From the NCBI RefSeq assembly GCF_944380975.1, contig NZ_CALWJK010000011.1:1-47143 (forward strand): DNA of 47,143 bases. Direction: 5' to 3'. Under the pieces are notes generated by a model. The model saw nothing but the letters and a program-made list of their open reading frames with translations, made no database searches and had not been told where the DNA came from. Shown here piece by piece: positions 1-6,888 of this stretch. Both the position numbers and the translations under genes were made by a program. This stretch comes from an uncultured Agathobaculum sp. Its GTDB lineage: Bacteria > Bacillota > Clostridia > Oscillospirales > Butyricicoccaceae. Position 1 is the stretch's first letter, and each line of letters opens with the position of its first letter.

Positions 1-25
1 ATTGTAGCTTAGGCACGAGATGGAG

Positions 26-54
26 GGAAAGCCGGACTGGCTGTCCGGCTTTCC
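26..54. terminator. Hairpin, possible terminator before the recombinase operon
   Basis: A perfect 12-bp stem (GGAAAGCCGGAC at 26-37 and its complement at 43-54) encloses a 5-base loop. No clear T-run follows on either strand, so termination is likely but not certain. It separates whatever lies upstream from the small gene at 87. Confidence 0.5.
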
Positions 55-86
55 TGTCCAAATTTATTGTAATAGGGAGTGATAAG

Positions 87-275
87 ATGCAGGTGATACG
101 GTATCTGAACGGCAGACGCCTGCATGGCGTGATGCCGCCGTTGCTGCTGGATCAGGAGGGAATTGGGGCGCTGCTCAGTGCAGCGCGCAGCAGGCAGCAG
201 CTTCCATTGCCCGATACCGCCCCCTCTGCTATACTGGAGGCGGAGGGATGCAGTCTCGGAAGGGATGAGTTATGA
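87..275 (+). CDS. Small protein of unknown function upstream of recombinase 1
   Basis: A 62-residue protein with a good ribosome binding site (AGGGAGTGA just upstream of the ATG) whose last four bases (ATGA) overlap the start of the recombinase gene, so the two are probably translationally coupled. I recognise no domain. It is mildly basic at the N-terminus and acidic at the C-terminus. Small proteins encoded next to large serine recombinases sometimes act as recombination directionality factors that turn the integrase into an excisionase, so that role is a hypothesis from position alone. The second element also has a short gene immediately upstream of its recombinase, but the two proteins are not obviously similar. 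Confidence 0.6.
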   Translation: MQVIRYLNGRRLHGVMPPLLLDQEGIGALLSAARSRQQLPLPDTAPSAILEAEGCSLGRDEL

Positions 276-1648
276 AGTATACGGCGCTTTATTTGCGCGT
301 TTCAACCGAGGCACAGGCGGATGAAGGCTATTCACTGGCAGCGCAGGCGGAAAAGCTGGAGGCTTATTGCCGGATGAAAGGCATTGCGCAGTTTCAGCGC
401 TATGTGGACGGAGGTTTTTCCGGATCGAATTTGACCCGTCCGGCAATCACGGAGCTGGTAGAGGACATTCGCAGCGGCAATGTGGAGCGTGTGGTCGTTT
501 ACAAGCTGGACCGACTGAGCCGCAGCCAGAAAGATACACTTTATCTCATTGAGGATGTCTTTTTGCCGCATGGCGTGGACTTTGTGTCCATCAATGAAAA
601 TATCGACACCGGAAGCCCATATGGACGTGCAATGATCGGTATTCTGTCCGCTTTTGCGCAGCTGGAACGTGAAAATATTTTCTTGCGTACCCGTATGGGC
701 ATGGTCGAGCGCGTCAAGCAAGGCTATTGGCCGGGCGGCGGTAAAATTCCGTTCGGGTATGACTATGATGCGGACAAGGGAATTCTAGTGCCGAACAGCG
801 ACGCAGAGACTGTGCGAGAAATCTATGCACGCTATCTGGAAGGACAGTCGACCGGACGGATTGCGCGCGAGTTGGGACTGAGGTATGAGCATCTGGTGCG
901 GCAGATTTTGCTGCGGGAAAGCAACACGGGTGTCATCGTATACCGCGGCGAGACCTATCGCGGACGGCATGAGCCGTTGGTCGATCCGGATACGTTTGCG
1001 CGTGCCGTGCGACGTTTGCAGCGCTCGGACAAGCCGCGCGCTGCGGCTTCGAATAAGCTGCTCACCGGATTGTTGGTCTGCGGCCATTGCGGAGCAAAAA
1101 TGCGTTATCAGAAGTGGGGCGGCGCGGGTGATAAGCTGGTGTGCTATTCCAGAGATAAATCCAAGCCGCATTTGGTGCATGATGCGAACTGCCCTAATCG
1201 CGGGGTGATGGCGCGGCAGGTGGAGGAGGTCGTCATTCGCGACCTGTCCCGGTTGGCCGCAGAGCCGGTTTCGCCACGCAGCAGTAAAAAAGAGCCGGCG
1301 GAATGCCGTCGTGCACTGGATCGTGCACAGCGTAAGCTGCGGCGGCTGTATGAGCTGTTTGCGGAGGGAGAGGATGATACCTTACGGGACGCGATTGCGC
1401 GCGCCAGACAGGAATGCAGCCGTGCGGAGCAGGCATTGGAGCGTGCCCAGCAGGCAGAACGGCAGGAAGAGCGGGATGCCGCGCAGCAGGCGCTGCAAAC
1501 GATCGGTTCCTGCTGGGACAAGCTGAGCGATGCGGAAAAGCAGACGCTGGTGCGTGCCTGTGTGCAAAGAATTGTGTTGCAAAACGATAAAATTGAGATA
1601 TTTTATGTTATGGAAGGCGCTGAACTGTGCCAATCCTCTGCGGGATAA
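272..1648 (+). CDS. Large serine recombinase 1 (site-specific integrase/excisionase)
   Basis: A 458-residue recombinase of the resolvase/invertase superfamily, expected to cut both DNA strands at paired att sites through a phosphoserine intermediate. The N-terminal catalytic domain spans residues 1-145, with nucleophile Ser11 in YLRVSTEAQ and the arginine motif YKLDRLSRSQ. A recombinase DNA-binding domain follows (about 155-255). A zinc ribbon (CGHCGAKM with later Cys residues, about 268-310) and a coiled coil rich in Arg, Gln and Glu (about 345-425) complete it. This is the usual architecture of phage and ICE integrases. Translation is probably coupled to the small gene upstream. The stop codon lies 25 bases before the sigG middle segment, so this enzyme is the natural candidate to excise the element that separates the 5' part of sigG from the rest. 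It is clearly different from recombinase 2 at 23350. Confidence 0.93.
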   Translation: MKYTALYLRVSTEAQADEGYSLAAQAEKLEAYCRMKGIAQFQRYVDGGFSGSNLTRPAITELVEDIRSGNVERVVVYKLDRLSRSQKDTLYLIEDVFLPHGVDFVSINENIDTGSPYGRAMIGILSAFAQLERENIFLRTRMGMVERVKQGYWPGGGKIPFGYDYDADKGILVPNSDAETVREIYARYLEGQSTGRIARELGLRYEHLVRQILLRESNTGVIVYRGETYRGRHEPLVDPDTFARAVRRLQRSDKPRAAASNKLLTGLLVCGHCGAKMRYQKWGGAGDKLVCYSRDKSKPHLVHDANCPNRGVMARQVEEVVIRDLSRLAAEPVSPRSSKKEPAECRRALDRAQRKLRRLYELFAEGEDDTLRDAIARARQECSRAEQALERAQQAERQEERDAAQQALQTIGSCWDKLSDAEKQTLVRACVQRIVLQNDKIEIFYVMEGAELCQSSAG

Positions 1649-1664
1649 CTGTTTTCGACTTTGT

Positions 1665-1676
1665 ATGTTCATGCCG
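1665..1676 (+). other. Junction of element 1 with sigG (attR of element 1, approximate)
   Basis: Sequence homologous to sigG can be followed leftwards only to the codons for Pro-Met (CCG ATG at 1674-1679). The codons before them read Cys-Met-Phe-Met instead of the Thr-Tyr-Ala-Val expected in SigG. The crossover therefore lies close to 1670-1674. Its exact dinucleotide cannot be set without the other end of the element. Confidence 0.65.
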
Positions 1677-2231
1677 ATGATTATTGGGGAAATCCGACGG
1701 TATCTGCGCGATAACAGCGCGCTGCGGGTATCGCGCAGTCTCCGGGATACGGCTTATAAAGCGTTGCAGGCCAAGGAAGCGTTTGTGCGTGAGCATCAGC
1801 GCGAGCCGGATATTGTGGAACTGGCAAAGCTGATGGATATGCCGAAAGAAGAAGTGGTACTGGCGCTCGATGCCATCCTTGATCCGGTATCCCTGTTTGA
1901 GCCGGTGTTTCACGATGGGACAGATACGGTCTGTGTGATGGATCAGGTAGGGGATAATAAAAATACCGATGATCAGTGGCTCGCCAGCATTGCATTGCGG
2001 GAGGCGATTGACAGCCTGAACGAGCGGGAAAAGCGCATTATCCGGCTGCGCTTTTTCGAGGGGCGCACTCAGATGGAGGTAGCTGATGAAATCCACATTT
2101 CGCAAAACGAAAGGACGCAAATTTCACAGCCACAGAGCAGTATAGAGAAAATGCACTTTTCAAGGCCACTATCTGCGTATCGAGGGGAATATGAGGTGGT
2201 TTACTACATAAACTGGCGGTTTCAAATATAA
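1671..2231 (+). CDS. sigG: Middle segment of split sigG (RNA polymerase sigma-G factor)
   Basis: Codons 1674-2105 encode a clear SigG middle region: PMIIGEIRRYLRDN, then RVSRSLRD, LDPVSLFEPVF and REKRIIRLRFFEGRTQMEV, ending at EIHISQ. These match regions 2.4 to 4.2 of Bacillus SigG as I remember it, including the PVSLFEP block that separates SigG from SigF. After EIHISQ the frame runs on through unrelated codons to a stop at 2229-2231. The first ~96 residues of SigG are missing, and no ribosome binding site precedes the Met codons at 1671. The recognition helix of region 4.2 (AQVSRLEK) is also missing and is found at 25000. The 144 codons here, 18 there and ~96 absent add up to about 258 residues, the normal length. 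The reading frame is intact, so I regard this as a split gene rather than a decayed one. As it stands it should not yield active sigma factor. Confidence 0.93.
   Translation: MPMIIGEIRRYLRDNSALRVSRSLRDTAYKALQAKEAFVREHQREPDIVELAKLMDMPKEEVVLALDAILDPVSLFEPVFHDGTDTVCVMDQVGDNKNTDDQWLASIALREAIDSLNEREKRIIRLRFFEGRTQMEVADEIHISQNERTQISQPQSSIEKMHFSRPLSAYRGEYEVVYYINWRFQI
2084..2104 (+). repeat. attL core of element 2, inside sigG
   Basis: This 21-base segment matches 24978-24998 at 18 of 21 positions; the core is GAAATCCAYATTTCRCA. It encodes EIHIS of SigG on the left and the tail of recombinase 2 plus EIHIS on the right. Dyad analysis of the rejoined ends places the crossover at CA, 2094-2095. To the right of it the sequence ceases to encode SigG. 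Confidence 0.88.
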
Positions 2232-2279
2232 CGAGGAAAGTGCGGTGGAATTGAACGCTCTGCAATCCGAGAAAAGGGA

Positions 2280-2318
2280 AATGTGCCCATTGGCAAGCAG
2301 CCGATGGGCACATTTTGT
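2280..2318. terminator. Bidirectional terminator at the left end of element 2
   Basis: A 14-bp stem with one G-T pair (AATGTGCCCATTGG at 2280-2293 with 2301-2314) and a 7-base loop is followed by T-rich sequence. On the other strand CCCTTTTC follows. It would stop transcripts running out of the interrupted sigG as well as those of the toxin-antitoxin operon. Confidence 0.7.
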
Positions 2319-2380
2319 TGTCTTATGAATTGCGGGGAAACCGTATCACAGCAGACCGCTTTTTTGTGTGGCGAGATGCC

Positions 2381-2686
2381 TTAAAACAACAGCGCCATGT
2401 AATCCTGCCGTCCGTCCAGCACGCGCGTGACCTCGATATGATCATCGTCCACCACACGGTAAAAGACGAGCTGCTTTGCCACCACCAAAAATCGCAGATC
2501 GGTCTCCACAGCAAATTTACGGCAGAGTTCCGTCCCCATATAGGGGTTATCCGCCAGCAGCATAATCGCGTCATATACACGCCGGGTCAGTTTTTTCGCA
2601 GCCGCCCCATTGACGAGCGTTTCCGAAATATAGCGTTCCGTTGCCTGCATATCGTCCAGCGCGGTTTTCTTAAATAACACCTTCAT
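2381..2686 (-). CDS. RelE/ParE-family toxin
   Basis: A 101-residue protein with the RelE/ParE fold pattern: N-terminal LFKKTALDDMQATERYI, a central helix, and the C-terminal strands TDLRFLVVAKQLVFYRVVDD and IEVTRVLDGRQDYMALLF. ParE members inhibit DNA gyrase, whereas RelE members cleave ribosome-bound mRNA. The sequence alone does not settle which applies; the RVLDGRQDY ending is common among ParE-like proteins. The start codon overlaps the antitoxin stop by four bases, the usual coupled arrangement with the antitoxin first. Sitting just inside the left end of the element, the pair may stabilise it, particularly while it is excised. Confidence 0.88.
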   Translation of the reverse strand: MKVLFKKTALDDMQATERYISETLVNGAAAKKLTRRVYDAIMLLADNPYMGTELCRKFAVETDLRFLVVAKQLVFYRVVDDDHIEVTRVLDGRQDYMALLF

Positions 2687-2985
2687 TCAGACAGCCCCAG
2701 CAGCTTGCGCGCATCGTCGGCAGAACACACTTCGGCGCAGTCGTCGCCTTTTTGCAGCTCTTTCATCAACCGCGACAGCGCCTTTGCCTTGATGATCTCG
2801 GCATTATCCTCGTTCACCGCGAACGGGAAACCACCCGCATTGATTGACTGCTGGAAAAACACGTTGACCGCGTCCGTCAGCGTCAGGCCGTTTTTCGCAT
2901 AAATCTGTTCCAGTTCTTCCCGGATTTCCGGGTTCATGCGGATACGGAACATATCCGTTTTGGCAGAAGAAACTACATTTCCCAT
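2683..2985 (-). CDS. RelB/DinJ-family antitoxin
   Basis: A 100-residue protein with a ribbon-helix-helix N-terminus (FRIRMNPEIREELEQIYAKN then LTLTDAVNVFFQQSI, roughly residues 13-51) characteristic of the RelB/DinJ family. These proteins bind their own promoter as dimers and wrap the cognate toxin with their C-terminal part. It is the first gene of a two-gene operon with the toxin, and its stop overlaps the toxin start. A well-formed promoter with flanking repeats lies directly upstream, in keeping with autoregulation. The ribosome binding site AAAGGAGGAAT is strong, as expected for an antitoxin made in excess. Confidence 0.88.
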   Translation of the reverse strand: MGNVVSSAKTDMFRIRMNPEIREELEQIYAKNGLTLTDAVNVFFQQSINAGGFPFAVNEDNAEIIKAKALSRLMKELQKGDDCAEVCSADDARKLLGLSE

Positions 2986-3007
2986 ACGTCATTCCTCCTT
3001 TGGATTT

Positions 3008-3036
3008 AGTATAACAAAAGATTGCCTATTTGTCAA
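3008..3036 (-). promoter_or_regulatory. Sigma-A promoter of the relB/parE operon
   Basis: Reading on the minus strand, a perfect -35 box TTGACA (3031-3036) is separated by 17 bases from TATACT (3008-3013), just upstream of the antitoxin start. Confidence 0.85.
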
Positions 3037-3039
3037 AAC

Positions 3040-3060
3040 TGTAGATACGTTGTAGCTACA
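3040..3060. promoter_or_regulatory. Probable operator repeats of the relB/parE promoter
   Basis: Two direct copies with an 11-base period, TGTAGATACG (3040-3049) and the palindrome TGTAGCTACA (3051-3060), lie just upstream of the -35 box. One helical turn of spacing fits ribbon-helix-helix dimers binding on one face. Assignment to RelB autoregulation is inference. Confidence 0.55.
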
Positions 3061-3254
3061 AAAATGCGTGCAATTGTTTTTGACCGCCTTATCTATTTGC
3101 ACTTTTTCACACTTTAAAAACTCCATCACATCAAAACTATGCCTCAACTATGCAATACAGTGGTTTTCTCAACCAATTTTCTATCCATCGATTTGCAGAA
3201 AAATTTTGCATTTTTGCAACGATCGGCCATTATCTTTTTACCATCTTCCAACAT

Positions 3255-3272
3255 GAGAATAAATCTATTCTC
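3255..3272 (+). promoter_or_regulatory. Inverted repeat directly before the helicase 1 ribosome binding site
   Basis: GAGAATA at 3255-3261 is repeated inverted at 3266-3272 with a 4-base gap, immediately followed by the ribosome binding site GAAGGAGG (3273-3280). It could be an operator or an RNA hairpin controlling translation. The 227-base stretch 3061-3287 is otherwise AT-rich, with no gene and no convincing promoter. Confidence 0.4.
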
Positions 3273-3287
3273 GAAGGAGGACTTTTT

Positions 3288-4556
3288 ATGGATATCAAAC
3301 GGGAAATCAAATGCGCATTGCATGATCTGGGCTTTGACAAGCCGCGCAAGCATCAGGTTGCACCGATCAAGTCATTGACCGACAAACAGGATACCATTGT
3401 CATTGCCGGGACATCTTCTGGTAAGACAGCCATTTATCAGACCGCCGGACTGGTGCTGCAAGGTTTGACTGTGGTGATTGAACCACTTCTGGCGCTGATC
3501 TATAACCAAGTGAAAGAATTGCAGCACAAGGGCATTTCCGCCGATTACATCGATTCCACACGCACCAAAACAGATGTAGACAAGATTCTCCGCAAAGCGA
3601 AGAAGGGAAAATTGTCTTTTCTCTATGTGACCCCGGAGCGGCTGCAAAATAAGAACTTCATCACCGAGATGCAACAAACCAACCTTACCTTGCTTGTGGT
3701 GGACGAGTGCCACTGCATCACCGAATGGGGCTACACCTTCCGGGACGCTTATCTGCACATCGGAGATTTTATTCAAACTCTGGCGCACAAACCAGTGATC
3801 TGTGCCTGTTCAGCAACAATCTTGGAGGGCGATGTCGAAACGATCGCCCAGTCCCTGCGTATGCGGCATCCTGCGGTGTTTCGCAGCGACCTCAAACGGA
3901 ACAACCTGATTTTGCTCAAAAAGGATGTCACTAGTTCAAAAAAGAATCTGGAAAAGCGTCTGGAATACTGCCTGAAAGCGCTCAAACATTGTATCCGAAA
4001 ACATGTGGGCGACGGATCGATCATAATCTACGCGTTGACAACTGCATATGTCGATGCCATCTACAACTTTCTGGAGGAATTCTATCCTGGACAGGTAACG
4101 CGATATCACGCGAAAATTCAGCCGGAAAAGCTGAAACGTCAGATGGAGATGGACTTCCTGCAAGGCAAGAAAAAGATCATGGTTGCAACTTCCGCGTTCA
4201 GCATGGGCATTGATGTGCCGGACATTGAACTCGTCATTCACTTCAATACGCCAATCAGCATGACCGACTACATCCAGCAGATCGGCCGTGCCGGACGTGA
4301 CGGCAGGAAAGCGCGCTGCATCCTGTTCTATGGCCAAAACGGTGATGATGCCAAGATTGTAAACAGCCTGCGCAAAAAGGCTGCGCAGACCTCGAAACAG
4401 GCCGCGAATACGATCAAAGCGCATTATAAGCAAATGCAGGACTTCCTGTCCGATACCAGTTGCATGCGCAACGCCGTCTTGCGCTATCAGGGGCAAAACG
4501 AGCAGACCATTTGCAAATGCTGCACCAATTGCGCCAGAGAGAGAAAGGGGTACTGA
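3288..4556 (+). CDS. RecQ-like superfamily 2 DNA helicase 1
   Basis: A 422-residue ATP-dependent helicase. It has Walker A GTSSGKT (residues 41-47), a DECH box (139-142), the SAT motif (175-177) and motif VI QIGRAGRDGR (331-340), in the order of RecQ proteins. The C-terminus ends in a cysteine cluster (four Cys at about 409-415), as in the RecQ zinc-binding region. It is shorter than cellular RecQ (about 600 residues) and lacks an HRDC domain. I chose the ATG at 3288 because GAAGGAGG lies seven bases upstream; a longer open frame back to 3150 has no such site. The next gene follows within three bases, so it is probably co-transcribed with the possible replication protein. A second, clearly different RecQ-like helicase lies at the far end of the element. 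Confidence 0.88.
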   Translation: MDIKREIKCALHDLGFDKPRKHQVAPIKSLTDKQDTIVIAGTSSGKTAIYQTAGLVLQGLTVVIEPLLALIYNQVKELQHKGISADYIDSTRTKTDVDKILRKAKKGKLSFLYVTPERLQNKNFITEMQQTNLTLLVVDECHCITEWGYTFRDAYLHIGDFIQTLAHKPVICACSATILEGDVETIAQSLRMRHPAVFRSDLKRNNLILLKKDVTSSKKNLEKRLEYCLKALKHCIRKHVGDGSIIIYALTTAYVDAIYNFLEEFYPGQVTRYHAKIQPEKLKRQMEMDFLQGKKKIMVATSAFSMGIDVPDIELVIHFNTPISMTDYIQQIGRAGRDGRKARCILFYGQNGDDAKIVNSLRKKAAQTSKQAANTIKAHYKQMQDFLSDTSCMRNAVLRYQGQNEQTICKCCTNCARERKGY

Positions 4557-4558
4557 AC

Positions 4559-5539
4559 ATGGAACGCAAAGATGGAATCCATACATTTTCGCTGAAAATC
4601 CGAAGCAGCTATTCGGAAATCCAGAATATCCGCGTACAGAATGCCTGTATCCGCGGCAAATGCGACCGTTTTTCGCTCAATCAGAATTTTTGTATTGCGG
4701 AGTATAAGGGCAAGGGCGTCGAAATTTTGCTGCATCAATCGCTGGCCTATCCCAGCTGGATCACGCTGATCGTCAACCCGTCCTCACTTTTGGATGGGGC
4801 GTATTCTCCGACCGGGCTGTTCCGCCCAACGAAACAGACGATGAAGCAGCTGAAAGCACGCCTGCGGTCTATTCTGGATGAGATCGGGATAGATGCGAAT
4901 CTCAAGGTGTTCCGATTGGCGCGCTGCGACCAAACGCGCGACCGTTATTTTAACCATGCAAGCGAAGTCGCACTTTGGCTTGGGATATTTCAAAAATCGT
5001 GGCTCATACCGCGCTATACGGTCGTTCCGTTCCCAAAAGATTCGGAATCCGACGGAAAGTGGAAGGATGCAAATCAGCATGCATGGACGGTCGCAAACAA
5101 GAGCTGTGTGTTCTCGGTGTATGACAAAGCCTATGAGCTGAAAAAACGCCACAAAGTCAAAATCAAAGCGCATATCCTGCGGTTCGAGCTGCGGTTGTCC
5201 CGAAAGATCATCCGAAAGATATGCCATGAAACCGCATGGGATAAGCAGCTGCTGGAATTGCATGAAAAACAAGATGCACAGCTGGACAAATTCCTGCACC
5301 GGCTGCATCTGCCCGAAAACACGCGACTTGTTACACTTACGCAGGCTTTGGACATCATCAACGCTTCGCGCTTTCGGGAAAAGACCAAGAAAAAGCTGCG
5401 CCGAATCGTGAAAAAAGCGAACGGCTGCGAATCACTCGCAGCCGTCCGGAAGAAAACCAAAATCAAAAAGTCAGAGTTTATCACAATGTTGGAGAAATTT
5501 GAGACCTTAGGCATTTGCCCGATACCTACTATTGGATAA
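4559..5539 (+). CDS. Possible replication initiation protein
   Basis: A 326-residue protein starting at 4559 with AAAGGGG upstream and only two bases after the helicase stop, so the two are likely one transcript. The central part resembles replication initiation factors of small plasmids and ICEs: a basic stretch, then VFSVYDKAYELKKR followed by ILRFELRLSRK (about residues 180-225). This recalls the YDK and acidic-strand motifs of rolling-circle Rep proteins. I cannot place a full catalytic His-hydrophobic-His motif, so the assignment is tentative. The C-terminal third is highly basic (KKKLRRIVKKANG and similar), fitting a nucleic-acid-binding protein. A short C-terminal motif (EKFETLGICPIP) recurs in the next gene. 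Confidence 0.6.
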   Translation: MERKDGIHTFSLKIRSSYSEIQNIRVQNACIRGKCDRFSLNQNFCIAEYKGKGVEILLHQSLAYPSWITLIVNPSSLLDGAYSPTGLFRPTKQTMKQLKARLRSILDEIGIDANLKVFRLARCDQTRDRYFNHASEVALWLGIFQKSWLIPRYTVVPFPKDSESDGKWKDANQHAWTVANKSCVFSVYDKAYELKKRHKVKIKAHILRFELRLSRKIIRKICHETAWDKQLLELHEKQDAQLDKFLHRLHLPENTRLVTLTQALDIINASRFREKTKKKLRRIVKKANGCESLAAVRKKTKIKKSEFITMLEKFETLGICPIPTIG

Positions 5540-5654
5540 TGGCATGAAACATCCATATCAGATTGCATCGGCCATGGTGCAATCATGATCAACGAATCAA
5601 TTATGACACGGTCTCACGGTACTCACGAAAAGGCTTCTTCTACCACGCTGCCCA

Positions 5655-6233
5655 ATGCTCATCATACCCTGCGATACCGATCTGACCATCTGCAAAGCCG
5701 AGCTGTCCATCCATATACAAGGCACATCTCACAAACACACCGAACGGTGTGCAGCAATCTGTCCTATCCATGGTGTAGGTACAGAAGAAATAGTAATACA
5801 ATCTGTGCCGTCTGGAAAAAAGCAGCGGAACAGATGCCCCCTCGACCTGCTTTGGCTGCTGATGCAGCAGAGCAAGCCGCGGATCTGCGAATTGGTGGGA
5901 AAGTGCTATACGGATCAACCGTATCTCCGCTGTCAGGGCGGACTTGCCGCCGTCGACGCGCACCGGAAATTTTCGCAGCCTGTAAAGGACGCGATGCGCA
6001 CCCTACTAACCAAAATGCGGCGCATGCAGACAGTCGATACGGCATTCTGCTCGATGGAAAAGCAGGGTATCCAGACCGACGGTCTGCTGCGCAAATTCGA
6101 CAAGCTCGGCATCAGCCACATCCCGCTGCGCAAAGGCTACGCGGAAAAGCGCATGCCCAGTCTATCTGAGATCCTACAGACGGTTGAAGACAAATCAATC
6201 ATTGTGGATCTGCACTTCGAGAAATGGAAATGA
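5655..6233 (+). CDS. Protein of unknown function downstream of the Rep-like gene
   Basis: A 192-residue open frame. The N-terminal half has several Cys and His (PCDTDLTICK, TERCAAICPIHG, CPLD), possibly metal-binding. The C-terminal half carries RKFDKLGISHIPLRKG, resembling the EKFETLGICPIP motif at the end of the preceding protein, which suggests a shared small domain. No good ribosome binding site precedes the ATG at 5655, and an overlapping frame (5585-6169) is also open, so the start is uncertain. I favour this frame because its C-terminal sequence looks like ordinary protein. Spacing to the neighbours (115 and 144 bases) is loose. No function can be assigned. Confidence 0.5.
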   Translation: MLIIPCDTDLTICKAELSIHIQGTSHKHTERCAAICPIHGVGTEEIVIQSVPSGKKQRNRCPLDLLWLLMQQSKPRICELVGKCYTDQPYLRCQGGLAAVDAHRKFSQPVKDAMRTLLTKMRRMQTVDTAFCSMEKQGIQTDGLLRKFDKLGISHIPLRKGYAEKRMPSLSEILQTVEDKSIIVDLHFEKWK

Positions 6234-6377
6234 GCCGTCTTTTGATCGTCAAAGCCACATTGCAGCCAGCGCTTTTTGAAATGAATTGCCTAACATAAGA
6301 ATAAGACGGCATGAAATACGATGCGCTACGTCCCATCTTGCCGCTAAATTCCAATTCACTTCAAGGAGTGTTATCTC

Positions 6378-6713
6378 ATGAAATACATCAGTTACAAAGA
6401 CATGAAAGATTTCTATACGATCGACGAGGTCTGCCGTCTGTTCGAGATGGACAAGGCCGATCTCCGGCACTATTCCGAAAAATATAACATTTCACCGCAG
6501 GAGGATCAGTACGGCAACTGGGGCTTCCGCAAAGTGCTAGTACGCAAACTGCACAATTATATCTACAAAGAGCAGCGAAACAGACCACACGGAGGCAAGA
6601 ACGCCCCTTGGGACAACAAGCCATACAAGCCCGACAAATCCCCTTGGGGCAACAAGCCCGGCAGTTCCCCTTGGGGTAATCGGTCTGAAAGGAAGTCCGG
6701 CCCATGGGCATGA
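6378..6713 (+). CDS. MerR-type helix-turn-helix protein with PWGN-rich tail
   Basis: A 111-residue protein with a strong ribosome binding site (AAGGAG) before the ATG. The N-terminal ~65 residues (YTIDEVCRLFEMDKADLRHYSEKYNI, then YGNWGFRKVLVRKLHNYI) form a MerR/excisionase-like winged helix predicted to bind DNA. The remaining ~45 residues are a low-complexity, proline- and glycine-rich tail with three tandem copies of a P-W-(D/G)-N unit and a final GPWA. The tail is probably disordered and could mediate protein contacts or self-association. It overlaps the next gene by ten bases. Control of element gene expression or excision is a reasonable guess from domain and location. Confidence 0.75.
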   Translation: MKYISYKDMKDFYTIDEVCRLFEMDKADLRHYSEKYNISPQEDQYGNWGFRKVLVRKLHNYIYKEQRNRPHGGKNAPWDNKPYKPDKSPWGNKPGSSPWGNRSERKSGPWA

Positions 6714-6874
6714 GTGAAATCCTGACGGTCAAAGAGGCCGCCGCGCAGCTCAAAACCACCCGTCAGCAGATTCGAAAAATGATCGCAAACGGAGAACTCC
6801 CGGCCGTTAAGGTCGGCCGGGAGTGGCGGATTCCACTGGAAAGCATCCGATTATTCTGGAAAGAGAACCTGTGA
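6704..6874 (+). CDS. Excisionase-family helix-turn-helix DNA-binding protein
   Basis: A 56-residue protein. ILTVKEAAAQLKTTRQQIRKMIANGELPAVKVGREWRIP is written here only by landmarks: the LTVKEAA start, the IANGELPA turn and the VGREWRIP wing, which together form the classic excisionase/helix_turn_helix type 17 domain. The start at 6704 (or in-frame Met at 6710) follows AAAGGAAG by eight bases and overlaps the end of the upstream gene. In phage and ICEs such proteins act as excisionases of tyrosine integrases or as small regulators. With a serine recombinase here, a regulatory role or an accessory excision factor are both possible. Confidence 0.8.
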   Translation: MGMSEILTVKEAAAQLKTTRQQIRKMIANGELPAVKVGREWRIPLESIRLFWKENL

Positions 6875-6888
6875 GAGAAAGGAGCCCC

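Larger units (their letters stand above)
1..1673 (+). mobile_element. Right end of an integrative element (element 1) interrupting sigG
   Basis: This stretch holds a small gene and a large serine recombinase that stops only 25 bases before the sigG middle segment begins at its conserved Pro-Met-Ile-Ile codons. The preceding ~96 codons expected of sigG are absent and replaced by recombinase sequence. Large serine recombinases commonly lie at one end of the element they move, and the second element in this window has the same layout. I infer that positions 1 to about 1673 are the right-hand end of an element whose left end, and the 5' part of sigG, lie outside the window. Its size cannot be judged. 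Confidence 0.75.

Noticed and set aside
1652-1660. TTTTCGACT before the left junction as sigG codons Phe-Ser-Thr
   Set aside because: It resembles the expected sigG codons but is one base out of frame with the segment that follows and separated from it by four extra bases. It may be chance or part of the attP arm.
1671-2231. The sigG fragment as a simple decayed pseudogene
   Set aside because: Its frame is intact, key motifs are unchanged, and the missing 3' codons are found in frame at the other end of an element with matching att cores. Decay would not preserve both halves.
5585-6169. Alternative overlapping frame to the unknown gene at 5655
   Set aside because: It is rich in Arg, Ala and Pro without structured segments, typical of a shadow frame, whereas the 5655 frame shares a motif with the preceding protein.
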